Source: Hirudinaria manillensis (lineage: Eukaryota > Annelida > Clitellata > Hirudinida > Hirudinidae). From it: a stretch of 64,000 bases of DNA. Every line of letters starts with the position of its first letter. The first letter of the stretch is position 1. The stretch lies in contig CM067529.1 in the NCBI GenBank assembly GCA_034509925.1, positions 9,179,501 to 9,243,500 of the forward strand. Reading direction: 5' to 3'. This document shows positions 1 to 15,439 of this stretch, in pieces. The translations under genes were made by a program, and so were the position numbers. A model generated the notes under the pieces. It saw only the letters and a program-made list of their open reading frames with translations, was not told the origin of the DNA and did no database searches.

Positions 1-1984
1 AAAATACGCATGGCCTGGCATAAAACTAGTAAAAAAATGCAAATCAAATAAGCTAATCAAATGGGGTTGCAAACTCCCTTTGTTATTTGAAATTTGATCT
101 AGTTTATTGGAAATGTCGTCTAATGTTACCTAATAAATAAATTCATTTTTAACGGAAAATTAAATAATAAGATAAATCTGGTGTAAATTTAATAACTTCA
201 TGTGTAATTTTATGCATTTTTTTAAAGTTTTGATATTATTATTTAAATATCACATTTAAATAACTAAATAATTTGCAATGAATCAGTGTTGCAATCATAT
301 TTAGTGCCTCGAAGCTTCACATTTCACCCTATCAAGAGTTGACTAAGGCAGGCACGTCAAGCTCATGGACAACCAAAGGTCACATAGGTTGTCATGAAGG
401 ACACACAATTGTTTACAAAAGTTGCAATGGATATTGTCCAAAAATAACTTTTATTAGCTACTATTTCATGCTCTCCTGAAATTTGTCGATAGAGTCAAAT
501 ATTGACATTATCAAACGGGAAACTTTTTGAGATGTTCAAACGTCTCAGGAATATAGACGTAGAGAAATCCGGTACACCTTCGAGATATTTGGCTCTGAGT
601 AATGCACACGGGGAATTGAACCTCAATTTTCGCTTACTACGTAATATAGTTTTTGTAATGAAGAAACGGAAATTATTTTAGAATTATTCTTGATCTACTT
701 TCCAATCGCCTCGAACTTCTTCAATATGTTAAAGCACACCCTCAAGATCATACGCAGACAAAATATGACCATTATTTCGTTTCTCTTCGAAATTCCTCGA
801 AAAATAGATTGGCATTAATATTAATATTAATTCTAAATTTTGTTGTTCTTGTTTTTGAACCTATTCTTTTGCATATTTTCCTCAAAGGCATGTGCTTAGA
901 GCGGCAAAAAGAGATGCACTTTTTACCAGATCACGATTGGGGGCTTGTATGTTAAGTTTTTAATTTAAAGATTAATTCTAATCCCTCCTCGCTCCCTGCC
1001 TCTCCCTAGATCAGCTAATGAGGGCGTAAGTCACTAGAATTAAAATGGGAATCATTATTATCGCATAATAATAGAAAATATATCTTTCTTACAGTGGCTT
1101 TCTATGATGCAACAGAACTTTGGACTTTTAAGATATCTTTAAAAAAACCTAACCGCTTATGTCAGTTTCGTCGCCAGTTTTAAACTTCCCAATCTTCATT
1201 TTATTTCGTCATTGTGGAAAATGGAAAATTCCACTTGTCTCGCATCTAACCTTTCCAAAAAATGACAACCGTGGAAATGCCAAATAAAATTTTAGCATCC
1301 CTTATAATGATGTTTATTTTAGTGGGTTAATTTCCAGATTTTTTCCATGAGCTGTTTTTTACTACTGGAGGTCACCTTGTCAAACACGTCTATGTCTTCC
1401 GTCTCAATGGTGTATTTATCGAACAATTTATAAAACATAAGCAGCTATGCTTTTATAAAATAGAATTACTTATATAAAGTCTACATATGGTCGTTCGAGT
1501 TATATGTAAATAACTTTCCTGATAAATCATTCCACTCGAGCTGATCAAGAGCGAGGATTTGAGAAATAAAAGAACATTTTTTCATATTTGAGAAGAACTC
1601 TGCATGAGATTTGGATTGTTCAAAATTTAAATTTTTGCTGCGGATGTGATGATCTTCGACGTACTTTTAATGTCCCGTAGGCACCGCTTTAATGCCACAA
1701 GCAATTTCTTGCCTATGAATTGGGCGCGTGTCAATCCAAGAGGACAACATTGCAGACCTTCAACATTTACATCTCATTCGATGAAATCCAGAGACCAAAT
1801 GGGTTGCGCAAGCAGTGATTACGCCCTAACTTGGACATATTAACATATGCGTAACATAAGTCATTCGCAGGTTAATTTGTTGTTAGCGATCAGATTTTAA
1901 AACATTCTTTCTTTTAACTTGTTCCGGACACACGCGTGGATTGCGTGTGGTTGATCATCCTGTCTCCCCGGTAATTGATCGCTT
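1..1984. other. 5' flank without a recognisable gene
   Basis: AT-rich sequence with stop codons in all frames. The only open frame of note (1646-1843, +, 65 codons) has no recognisable motif, no splice partner and no family resemblance. It may hold regulatory DNA for the OVO gene downstream, but I see no specific element. Confidence 0.5.
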
Positions 1985-1985
1985 T

Positions 1986-2026
1986 GATTGGATGGTGTGA
2001 TCTTACAAATCCCACTCTATATAAAT
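1986..2026 (+). promoter_or_regulatory. CCAAT-like plus TATA box promoter of OVO copy 1
   Basis: A GATTGG (inverted CCAAT) lies near 1986 and a TATATAAA at 2018-2025. The first ATG of OVO copy 1 is at 2113, so a start about 30 bases after the TATA would give a roughly 65-base leader. The spacing fits a TATA-driven promoter and supports the single-exon 5' end chosen for the gene. Confidence 0.5.
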
Positions 2027-2112
2027 ACTGATAAGCGCGAAATAAAAAATGTAAGTGTATAGTACCGGAATAAGTCGTTTTACGTTTTAAATACGGATAT
2101 CTTGTGTGTAAT

Positions 2113-3585
<1,473 letters not shown>

Positions 3586-5539
3586 ATTTTATATGACTTT
3601 CATTACATTGTTAAAGATTTACAGTTTTTTGTTGCGGAGAACTTTTGAGTGCCTTACTCATACGAGATTTTATGCATAATATTTAATTACGTTTCAAAGC
3701 ATGATATAGTTGGATGTAGTAACAGTTCCGCAATGCTTGTAAATTAATAAATTTATTTTATTTACTCCAATAAAATAAGAAATTGTTTGGTGCGAATTTC
3801 CATATTTATCGCATTCAATTTATATGAAACAGAATTATAAAACGTTTACGATTATTGCTTTAAAGAATTAAGAAATTATTATTAGAATTTAAAAACTTTC
3901 AAGTATTTTACAATAAGACCAATAATTCAATAATAAAGTGTATAATTCCCATCCGCGTTAAATCAAATTAATCTCAAAGGGTCCTTGTTTTACAAATTAT
4001 ATCTGTCTTTCCAGACTATCTATCTATAGACTTTTGGGCGTGGAACGTATATTGAATCACCCTGTAATTACAAAATTCAGTTACTTGCTAACTCTCTCCA
4101 ATCTCCTCCAAAATCTAAAATTTACGTTTCTGAATAATCACCAATTGCCGTTAATAACTTAGAACCAAAAAAAATGACAAAATATTTTTCCTTGTTTGGT
4201 TATGCAAATGAGAAAAGAAAGTTAGTGAACGTGAGCGAGTGTCAGCATTAACAGCACATTGTCTGCCTCTTGAATGACGTCCTTGTGTCCATCCTGCTCG
4301 TTATATACTCCGGTCCCGTCTGCTATTCGTTAAATCAAATTGTAATAAAGTGAAATTGCCAAATGTTGCGCTAATTACTGAACATTCGATTTCAATGTTT
4401 TCAGCTTAGGATATGAAATAATTCACATTTATATTTAGGCATTAGCGGTTTAAGACATCCCTCTTCAGAATAGACAAAATTATTAAGGTTTATCAAATTT
4501 TCGTCTTGAAATTGTGATTGACTTCTCGTTATATCTTGCTATTACGGTGAACAGCTTTGGAGTTCCAAATCCTTTCACTGGAACTTCAAAACCTCATTGG
4601 ACGATCTCTCACCTGATGTGATGATGTGTCGGACAAATCCCCAGTGAATGTTGCTGCCTTCAAAGCATGGAATTCAATGTACAGGTGTCATAACACTCCA
4701 GCTCTAACTGGGCCCATTTAATTCCTATATTCCAGTCCTTCCTCCATGAAGTAAAAGAAAGTGTTGTAACACCTTGTTGGTAAAATCGTTGAAATCTCTG
4801 ACAAGGGGAGATGCCATCGAGTTTCTTGTCACACCTACTACAGCTTTCACTTGTTATACGTTCAAACTATTGCCAGCCAAATTATTCAGTTATAATAATT
4901 AATACTATTAAAAATTTATTGAAAAGAAACGTTTAATTTTATTTTAAACATATTTTATCAATTTAAAAAGTTATTATAAGTTAGGAGCCATAATTGGGGA
5001 GATCATATTTGAAGGGTTAATATATAACACTAAAGCTGACCATTAATAAAATTACTTATATTATATCCAAGTACACTTCTCCTGTTTCTTCCAATCAACT
5101 TTTTTGACATAATTTATGACATAATGTTTTTTTTATTTGCATTAACTCGTGAAGTACGAAATATCAAAAGCGATTTTTAGGGTTTTTTTTTTGTCTAAAA
5201 GAACGGAGCGTTACACAACATTCATAACATTGGATGTCGTAACTTGTCTTCGCATAAGTTTTGAATGGTTGTGTAATTGGCATTTTTATGGAACAGTTCA
5301 TATAAAGTAAACCTTTTTTAAAGAATTAGGACAAGTTTTTATAATTCGGTGTCACAAAAAGGAAGTCCACGGTTAGAGCTCAAGTGGCATTTATATTGCA
5401 AGCGAGTTTCTTAACTGGAGTAATGTTATCCAGGTCAGTGATTGGTCAGCAGAAAGGGGAGGAGTTACGCTCAAATTAAAAGCTTCCTCATTTCGCTCTC
5501 CGCTTCGATCCAAAAGAACATCTTGTATGGTTTAGCAAA
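3586..5539. other. Intergenic DNA between the two OVO copies
   Basis: Holds the poly(A) signals of copy 1 and then about 1.9 kb with no coding signal. A TATA-like TATATA near 4301 is followed by GC-richer sequence. Nearer copy 2, a CCAAT-like GATTGG lies near 5440. No repeat family was recognised. Confidence 0.4.
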
Positions 5540-5621
5540 GTGAGTTTTGAAATCAAAATTTTCAAGGGGAATTAGTTACAGAAACTGCAATGATTTATTT
5601 ATTTTAGTTAAACTCCAAGAA

Positions 5622-6872
<1,251 letters not shown>

Positions 6873-9646
6873 CCAAACAATGAAATACTTGAATTATTAA
6901 TGATTAGTTATATTGTTTTATTTGTAAATAAATTAGTAAAATTGTTTAATGACTTTTCTGATCCATTTTAATCAAAAGTTATACACGTAATAGTTAGACG
7001 GCTATCCTCTCCCCTCTCGGAGAGTTGTGGTTGAATAAATCTCTCGTAAAGTTATGCGAAATGTTTATTTAATTTATTTATTCATTTATTATCGGCACAT
7101 GCGCACTCCTCCTACAAGTTAAGTAATGAAATAATTACCAATCACATTAGATTAATAATAATCGATAAAACCGATTCACTTGAACCCTTCAATAACGTTC
7201 TTAACGGCAATGTTGATTCACGCAAGGAGCCTATGACGTAAAGTCCCAGAATAATATCTTTTATAAGCTTTTGAATAATTGTTTATATAAACGAACTACT
7301 TGGACGTCTATCTAAATTATAAACGTTTATAAAAAAAATAATCGACAAATTATTTGAAATTACTTGACAATAAACAAAGTATCGCGTGGTTAATTATAAA
7401 TTCCTATTAATTTCACGTGGACTTTGGTTATTCCACCAAAGCTGCAGAAATAAAAGGTCGAATTTTAATGTATTCTCCGCATTCGGTCTCAATTGGTCCA
7501 TTGCAAATTGGAGAAATCTGCAAATTATTGACTCGCAACTGGTGATCGACTCGAGTGGCTTCAAAGATTTTCGCTGAATATGACAGGATATGCGAGCCAT
7601 TTATTGATGGTTTCCAAACTGGCAAAGAAACGGAGAATGCTTGTAATTGATCGTGTGTCACTTGCCGGAGACAATACATCCTCTTCCTTGATTAATTCAA
7701 CCCGTGACAACTTGGATCCCCGCGAAGGTTGGAATGCGTTACTGCATCTTTAATTCGGATTTATTCTCAAAATAATAAAAAAATTTTATATTCCAATATG
7801 CCTTTGTAGGCCTCAAATATCAATTGGCGAGTTATATTTAACAATTTCAAAATAGGGTTGGACGTTTGATCAAAAGGAGCAAAAGAGAACGTTGCGTAAT
7901 TGACAAATCAGGTAATTTCACCTCGAGGAAAATTGAACGCATTCTATAAAGCCATTTATAGATCTCTTGTCGTCTGAAGATCTCCAGCTGGAGACGTGGA
8001 TTGCTTCCAGGAAGGTGTTTGGTCTCCCGCGGATTAAATTCGGCTCCAAACCATATGACGTGAGAAGCTGTCAAACACCTCCTGTAGATCTTAGCTCTTC
8101 TTTGGACACGTTCCTTCCTTGAAAGACTTCCGATTTTTAAAGATAAGGAAAATGCTTTAAGTGACTTTCTCTGCTTTTGATGTCTTTTATGTTTCGATTT
8201 ATCATGGATTTGACCATTATTCGATAATGGAGCAGGTTATGTTTTTTTTTCATTTTAACAATTAACGAACGATGACACGCGCTTCCGTTTTATTTTCATT
8301 ATAACTTCTTTCTAAACGGTTTCAGCTCCACATAAAATCATCCGTTAGGACTGAAATTAAATTGATCAAATTCAATGTTAGAAATTCCTCACTCAGCTTC
8401 CATTTCCTTAAAATAAATTAAGTTTTCCTAAACGTAATGGAATTTGTGAAATTGAGGAAGTTGACCATCAAGATCGATGGTTCATCTTAGATCTGTGACG
8501 ACCAATCAAAATGTGTTCAATGAAAATATGGGTGTGGCAATCGTAGAGATCACTGACCAATGGTCAATGAGGATGTCAATGGATCGATAGAGTACCGAAG
8601 CGACAATTATTAATTGAAACGTTAAGATTAATTACACGTAAAATAAAAGTATATTATTTATAAATGTTTTCAATAAGGTCTTAAACTGAAGAGACGAGAG
8701 AAGAGACGCACAAATAAAAAGTAGAATTATATCTGGCATATGGGTAATTTTATTATGTCAGTTAATGGCACTTCTCAGAGAATAAGAAGAAACTAGGAAT
8801 GTTCTTTATAACTTATAACAAATATCTCTCACGCCCCATACTTTATAAGGTGGGCGTCCAGTGACGAATTTCAAGAAGATCATAGTATTCTACATTTACA
8901 TTGTCCAAAATTGAGTAATCACATGTTTGAATAAAGGAGGAAAAGATTAGTCAACTGCTTCTTAGCTTGAAGTTTATGAAAGCATTGCGAATTCCATATG
9001 TCAACTCAGACAATTTAATGAAAGTCTAACTTTTAAACTTTTATTATTAGAATTATTAATTTCAGTACATTTTGCTGTTGAAATTTCTTTTTGATTTGAA
9101 GAACATTTTCGAAGTTACAACCGCCCTGAAAACAAATGATATCTTTGAACCCAAAGCACTGACTTAAATTTTATTCCAGATAATATTTCCCTTTTCATTC
9201 AAGGACTTTGACTTTTGTATAAGTTTAACATTTACCTTTCTGCAATGATACCAGTGTGTCTTGTTCGAAACTCAGCTCATACAGAGTTGTGGCTCTTCAA
9301 TGGTCTTAAGAGGCTAAAGGGAGCGTTATATCAAAGCACCAATCATTACTATCATCATTATTAGCCTTTTGTTTAATCATTACCTTATAACTCTTATTCT
9401 AGCCTCAGCTCCTATCTTATAGGTAATAGCAATAAAGAGAGTTTATATGTGCTGCTTATATTGGTATTTGAATAGCTTTAAACTTCCGCAAACTATTTTT
9501 AATCTTCTCAACAATGGCTGGCCGAGTCGATGATGGCAGTAAATGATTAGCTATCATTTTCGTGTATTGTTATGTTTCCATAGCCAGCAGTATACGAGTT
9601 TGTTAAAAGCGTCCTATGCTCCATAAACTCGAATAATTTTTTCAAA
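6873..9646. other. Intergenic DNA, no gene seen
   Basis: About 2.8 kb between OVO copy 2 and the DED kinase. An AATAAA at about 6926 serves copy 2. Open frames at 7394-7679 and 7847-8074 (minus) show no family resemblance or splice partners and look like chance. No repeat or RNA gene recognised. Confidence 0.4.
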
Positions 9647-12600
9647 ATGAACAACAAAACTGATCAGTGGAGGTTTTTATGGAATTTGTCAAGACGACTC
9701 AAGAAATTTGAAGTTAGGAGCCTTCAGGATTTCTGTCAGCCACTTTTTGGTGTACAAGTATACAAGTGGTCGTGTTTTGAATTGTTCGAAAATTTCGTTG
9801 AAACGAGGAAAATAAAATTCACGTCTGAGAAGAAACCCTTCAATTGGTGCATTCTCAAAGAGTTGCTAGAGAAAATACAGAGGAAAGATTTGGCGAAAGA
9901 ATTGGATGATTTTGGTTTGTATTTGATTAATACTTTAAGGCTGATCGGTTTTTTATAGAGTTATAAGTTTTCAAACAACTTCTAGGAAATAATTTCGAAG
10001 ATGCTACAGTTCTTTTCAAAGGTAGATTAAATTTCATATTTGTTTGACTAACGTATTAGCATCCATTGCATTATTTTAATTTTTACAAAGTTGAAAATTA
10101 AGGTTACCTTAATTTAAAAATCTGAAAAACTAGAGTCAAAGAACAAGCTCCAAACAGGACCTCTGCTATCCGAAAACAACAGCAGGATTTACAAAGGCAA
10201 GAGTTAAAGTTACATGTTCATTATGAATGAATTATATGGAAAAAGCATCTGCTTATTGATTTTCAACTCACTTATCGTTAATTAATATATTGATATATTC
10301 TTTACAAGGAACCTTCTCAGGACATTACGACGTGGTCATCAAAGAATTTTACTTGCAGCAAAAGCTGAGTCGCGAGGAAGAAATTGTGGAGAAAAATTTA
10401 TTTTGTGACCACTTGGATCTTGTCATGAGTTTTAAGCATGAAAATGTTTTGGGTATTTATTAATGCATATATTATAACACTCAGAACTACTTCTGAATCA
10501 ATAAAGATGTGTTTGTCAGGTTTCAAGGACATTTTCTTGGCGGTGAAAGAACATTCACCTCCATTCCTTGTTTTCGAATATTTCCAAGACATGGATTTGG
10601 CTCAGTATTTGAGGAGCGACAAAGGAAAGTACATGGACACAAACATATCCATTAGATACGCCAAACAGGTTAATTTTCATTAGGGTTTGAATTCGGGCTG
10701 CTACGTTATAGATATTTCCTTCGTGATTCAAGATAATCGACGGTTTGAAGTATTTGCACGACAATAAAGTCCTCCATTGCAATCTGAGAGCTGACAACAT
10801 CCTTCTGCAAGATGTAAATAAGATCAAAATCAGTGGTCTTTTATCAGCCAGAAAGCTAAAGGATGGTGAAGAAATTTTAGAATTAGATGAAGGTTAATCA
10901 TATAAATCAGAATGTCGAAATGTTTCATTTTTATATGGACGAGGATTATTCAATTTTGGATTTAAAAGACGCCAAGTTGGCGATGAAATGGATGCCATTG
11001 GAAGTTGTGCTTCACCGAAGGTTCTGCAAAGCTTCAGATATTTGGTCTTTTGGAGTTGTTATCGTGGAGATGTTCAGTTTCGGAAAAATTCCTTATTCTG
11101 GTAAAAGTTTCAAGTATCTATTCTTATTTTATTGGTCGGCTACATTTTGTTTTAACTTTTTTTCAGAGCTATCGAATGAGGAAACAATAAAATTTATCAG
11201 CGAGGGTAAACGCCATCGTAAACCCGAAAAGTGTCCGGACTCAATTTATAACGGCTTGATGTTAAAATGCTGGCAAATCGATGCCAACAAAAGACCAACT
11301 CCTGAGACGATTTTAAATATCTTGAATAACAACTCCACCAATCAAAGTAATTTAGACTGGCTTACGTTTTATTCTGTGCTTGATTTAGCTTTATTTAAAT
11401 CTTCATTTGTAGAAATAAGAGACATTCAAATCACAGACATTGTTTCGAATCTGCAGAACAGGAGAACCATATATATCAGAAAATCGAAAACGAAATCCAC
11501 CTTTCCGCAAACAAGGGTCTCCTTTCAGGACGATATTTCCCCTGAACAAATAACCATCACTAGAGAGGTTCTGGGGGAAGGTATACATGGAGTGGTCTCA
11601 AAAGGTTGTGGTCGTGATTTTATAAAGACGAAAACTTTGAATAAATGCAATTCGCGTTATGATCAGGCATTCTGAAATGTGGCGGCAAAACCATAGAAGT
11701 TGCCATGAAGACAATTAATCCACATACGGCCACACGCGAAGAATTTCAGCGAGAAATAAACATCATGAAGAAATTACATCATCCGAATATAGTTTTTATG
11801 ATTGGAGTTTGTGAACATTCTGACAAAAACATTTACCTCGTTACCGAGTTGATGTCTAACGGCTCGCTTCTTCAGCTTTTAAGAGAAATGCCAGAAGCTC
11901 TGCCAACACCTGGACATCTCTTGAATGCCGCCATGCAGGTATATAATAAAGGTTTACAAATTCTTAACGTGTTCACAATGAACTAGTTAGAGCAAGAAGT
12001 TATCTAATTCCAAACCCTCCAAGCTAAAGCAGCTGCTCCCTTACGAATAAATCGAAGAAGTTCATTAGATGAAGTCAGTGGTAAAGTCTGCATCCAGTTG
12101 GGTGTATGAGTTTCTCGGTCAATAACAATCCGCACTCAGTAATAAATATTTGCATAAATCACTTGAATTAAATCCTTCAGGTTTGCAATGGAATGTCTTA
12201 CCTTGAAGACATGAACATTATCCATCGAGATTTGGCTGCAAGAAACGTCCTAATAGGAGATGATTATGAAGTTTTCAAGATATCTGATTTCGGGATGTCG
12301 ACAATAACGAATGGAACAAATCAACCCGAAAAAGGTTCTCAAATTTTCGTAATAACGGTCAAATCTTTTTATAGTCGGAGACTTAAAACTGTATTCATGC
12401 CAACCACGTTTATAAGTGACGCAATATCTGGAAAGACTGCTATAATTTTGAGACGATATTTGCACTTATATATATATTAAAACTTCCAACTATTTGAATT
12501 TGTTTATTTTCTAAATTCCAGTTTTTGAAGTCTTTAGTATCTAATTGTATCTAAATATTTCGACATTGTCCTGGATATTTCAACAATGAATCAGCATAGC

Positions 12601-13370
12601 AATTGGCCAATAAATTTAGTCAAATCAACTGATAAAGTTTCTTGGATAACTTATGTAAACGTAGCAAATTTCGATTGATATATTTGTAGATAAAGAGACA
12701 GCTTTCTAATATTTTGCACGTATTTTTATACCCTTATTGACTTGTCATTAGCATCGTTTTCGTTTTTATTAGTTATTTAGTAAAATAATATATTAGCTTT
12801 ATATATTTGAAATTATATATAAATATATACATCCTTATATATATAATATATATATATAAGCTGAGGATGTCTGTATATATGCATATATATATATATATAT
12901 ATATATTTGTTTTCTTTTTGCAGTGGACAAAATCTCTCTTAGATGGTCGGCTCCAGAAGTGCTGGAAAGCCAAACTTACGGGATGAAAGCAGATGTTTGG
13001 TCATATGGGATATTGCTGGTGGAACTCTTTGCACGAGGAGATTGTCCTTATAAAGGTCTGGCGAATAAAATGTTGTCATATTTGACCTCCTCAACCATTG
13101 TTTCTTAGAATGAAATAATGTGCGAGATTGTACTAATATATTTCAATCAACTATTTAGAATGGAATATGAAGGAAATAACGCCTAAAATACTAAGTGGCT
13201 TTAGACATTGCCAACCCCACGATTGTCCCGACGAAGTTTATATGCTGATGACCAAGTGTTGGTGCAGAAATCCTGATAACAGACCCTCGTTCCAATCCAT
13301 TATGGAAGAACTTAAAAACATTGCTTCTCGATTTTCCGTGGTTTATTTGAATCCTGTGTCAACAGTATAA
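9647..13370 (+). CDS. DED - pseudokinase - tyrosine kinase fusion protein
   Basis: Exons: 9647-9914, 9986-10021, 10134-10196, 10309-10452, 10520-10668, 10733-10892, 10969-11100, 11167-11346, 11413-11604, 11667-11938, 12181-12334, 12924-13055, 13159-13370; 697 residues, all phases consistent. Residues 1-90 resemble a death-effector domain: LFENF helix, then [21 protein letters not shown], with the RxDL motif at 79-82, very like the FADD DED. About 110-365 is a pseudokinase: Lys134 kept, but HRD is HCN (235-237) and DFG is GLL (255-257). About 426-690 is an intact tyrosine kinase: LGEGIHG loop, VAMK Lys456, Glu471, HRDLAARN (547 on), DFG 568-570, WSAPE. No SH2, FERM or membrane segment is seen, so it is probably cytoplasmic. 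The tandem kinase pair recalls JAK JH2-JH1. Exon 3 probably ends at a GC donor. Function is inferred: DED-recruited signalling kinase. Confidence 0.85.
12776..12907. repeat. TA-rich microsatellite in a kinase intron
   Basis: Several runs of TATATA, the longest just before the acceptor at 12923, inside the 589-base intron that separates the DFG exon from the APE exon. This is the longest intron of the gene. The minus-strand open frame here is only a product of the repeat. Confidence 0.8.
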
Positions 13371-15439
13371 TTAAAATTAAATATTTTTTTGATCATTTGA
13401 TTGCATTTTATTACAAGCTCGAATTTAATAAAGACATTTCTTTTGAGTCAAACGTCTGACGTCTGAATTTGCTATTTAAAAAATTTCTTCACCACATCTT
13501 TTGATCATGACCAGCGAACATTTTGAGGTATTGATGTTTATGAGGATAGTGAAGTGATAAAAAATCGAATTCTTTTAGTTTTGTAATAAATCTGTTTTTT
13601 TTTTTTTGCATTTGATGGTGTCTTCATATTAACCCTTGGATGTTCAAGGTAAAAAAAACCTTCCACTTTCAGCCAAGGGGGGTACGAGTGTTCCCCAACA
13701 TATTAGTTGTTACTAAGCGTCAACCGAAAGTTTGTTATTAAAAATATGTTATTAGATTCAGGGAATATAAAATATATAATTTTTATTAAACAATTATTAA
13801 ACAGTGCCATGTGCCCAAAGCAGTTCCACAGGGAGTCGTGGATAAACACGTGGATTATACAGGAAATCAACTCTGAAAACCAAATATTTCAGTACAGGAG
13901 TAGTTGCCTTATTGAATAAGTTAGATGAGGAAAACGAGTTTTCAGCTTCAGTAGACATATTTAAAAGTAGCACTTTAAAAATACGTCAGCTGAATTGAAA
14001 AAGAGTGATTTATTAGATACGCTTTAGTCTGCTTAAGCCATAACTAATAAATAAATTGTAATTAAATTAAGTTAATTAAGTTATAAGTCTAACTAGATAG
14101 ATCTGTATACTCTGAAGAAATCTTGGCAAATAGGATTTCTTAGATAATTTATTTTTTAATGTTTTAATGGGCTTTGAATCAAGACATATTTTCCTGAACA
14201 GGTAAATTATTTGATTCTGAGTTGGTATTTGATACAATCCAATCCCCCGAAACTTATGAAATGCCCCCGAATCAGTCTAAAAGAAAGTGTGGCAGTAACC
14301 GGTAGTAATCATATCTTTGATAACAGCCTTGAAGTCATACCGAACTTAATTTCTAAAGCAAAAGAACAAGAAAAAATTATTAGTGATTTGTAATTTAATG
14401 ATTCGAAATCTGTAAACGTTGCGAATCTTAGAATGTAAGTATCCAAACCAGAAAGTGAAGCTAAACAAAGGAAAAATGCTTCTAGGGAAAAGAAAGATTG
14501 TCTCGAAGACTTAAATAATACGCTAAATATATACAGCAATGCTAAATATGTCTTATTGGGAACTTGTTGGGAACGGTGTTCTCCTAGATTGAGAACTACG
14601 CTCAACAAAAAAATACAAAAGCAAATCCATGGATAAAGTGAAAGCCCTTCTGAAGCTGTAAATAGATTCAGCATCCTAATCTTAAATTCGATGCCTGCTT
14701 GCGATGTGACCTTAAAAAGTAGCAATTTCTACTTTCAGTAATGCAAATTCCAGCTTTAAATTACATACTCATTCAAATAAATACAGATTCATTAAAGTAT
14801 TGGATAATATTTAAGGCACATATAAAGTAATCCAAAACTTTATATTTAAGAAATGTAGACTTTACATAATGATTTAGTGAGTACATGTTTTCAGTCACAT
14901 TAAAGCCAATTTCAATAATAACATATATTTTAATATTATACTTTTTTTAGAAACTTGCCTTAACAGTTTTTGTAAAAACGAAACATAATAAAGAAATAAT
15001 CGACCGAGGCCCATACTTAAGGTAATCGATCAAAAATCGTAAACACGATTCGTTATTTCCGCGACGGCTATGGAGTTGATTTGTAGATTTTGAGCAGCTT
15101 GGGCTCATCGGGCGATATTCAACGCTTATATGTGAATTTTCCAAATAGTTTCTAGAATATGTTAATAGAACATTGAAATTGCTTGAATCCACTGAAGCCA
15201 GACTCGAAGGTAAATTGATGAACCGCTTCTGAGAATCCGTCACCCATTAGAAGCTTTCATTTTATTAAGGTTCTTGAGGAATACTGATATTCAACTTAAT
15301 CAAATTTTTGTCTTGTGAGATATTAGAGAAATCTTACATAATTTGGGGTTCCTCTTTTCTGATGTCAAAAGATGGGTTTTATTATTTTTATTAATGGGTT
15401 TTATATTTTATTAATTCTATTCACAGAGAGATCAGTAAT
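13371..15439. other. Intergenic DNA between the DED kinase and PDK1
   Basis: An AATAAA near 13427 serves the DED kinase. The rest is AT-rich with short open frames (for example 14309-14725 minus, 14947-15243 minus) that show no domain or splice structure. Nothing recognisable as a gene or mobile element. Confidence 0.4.

Noticed and set aside
1646-1843. Plus-strand frame upstream of OVO copy 1
   Set aside because: No motif, no splice partners, composition like the surroundings.
12773-12973. Minus-strand frame rich in YIYIYI
   Set aside because: Produced by the TA microsatellite in a kinase intron.
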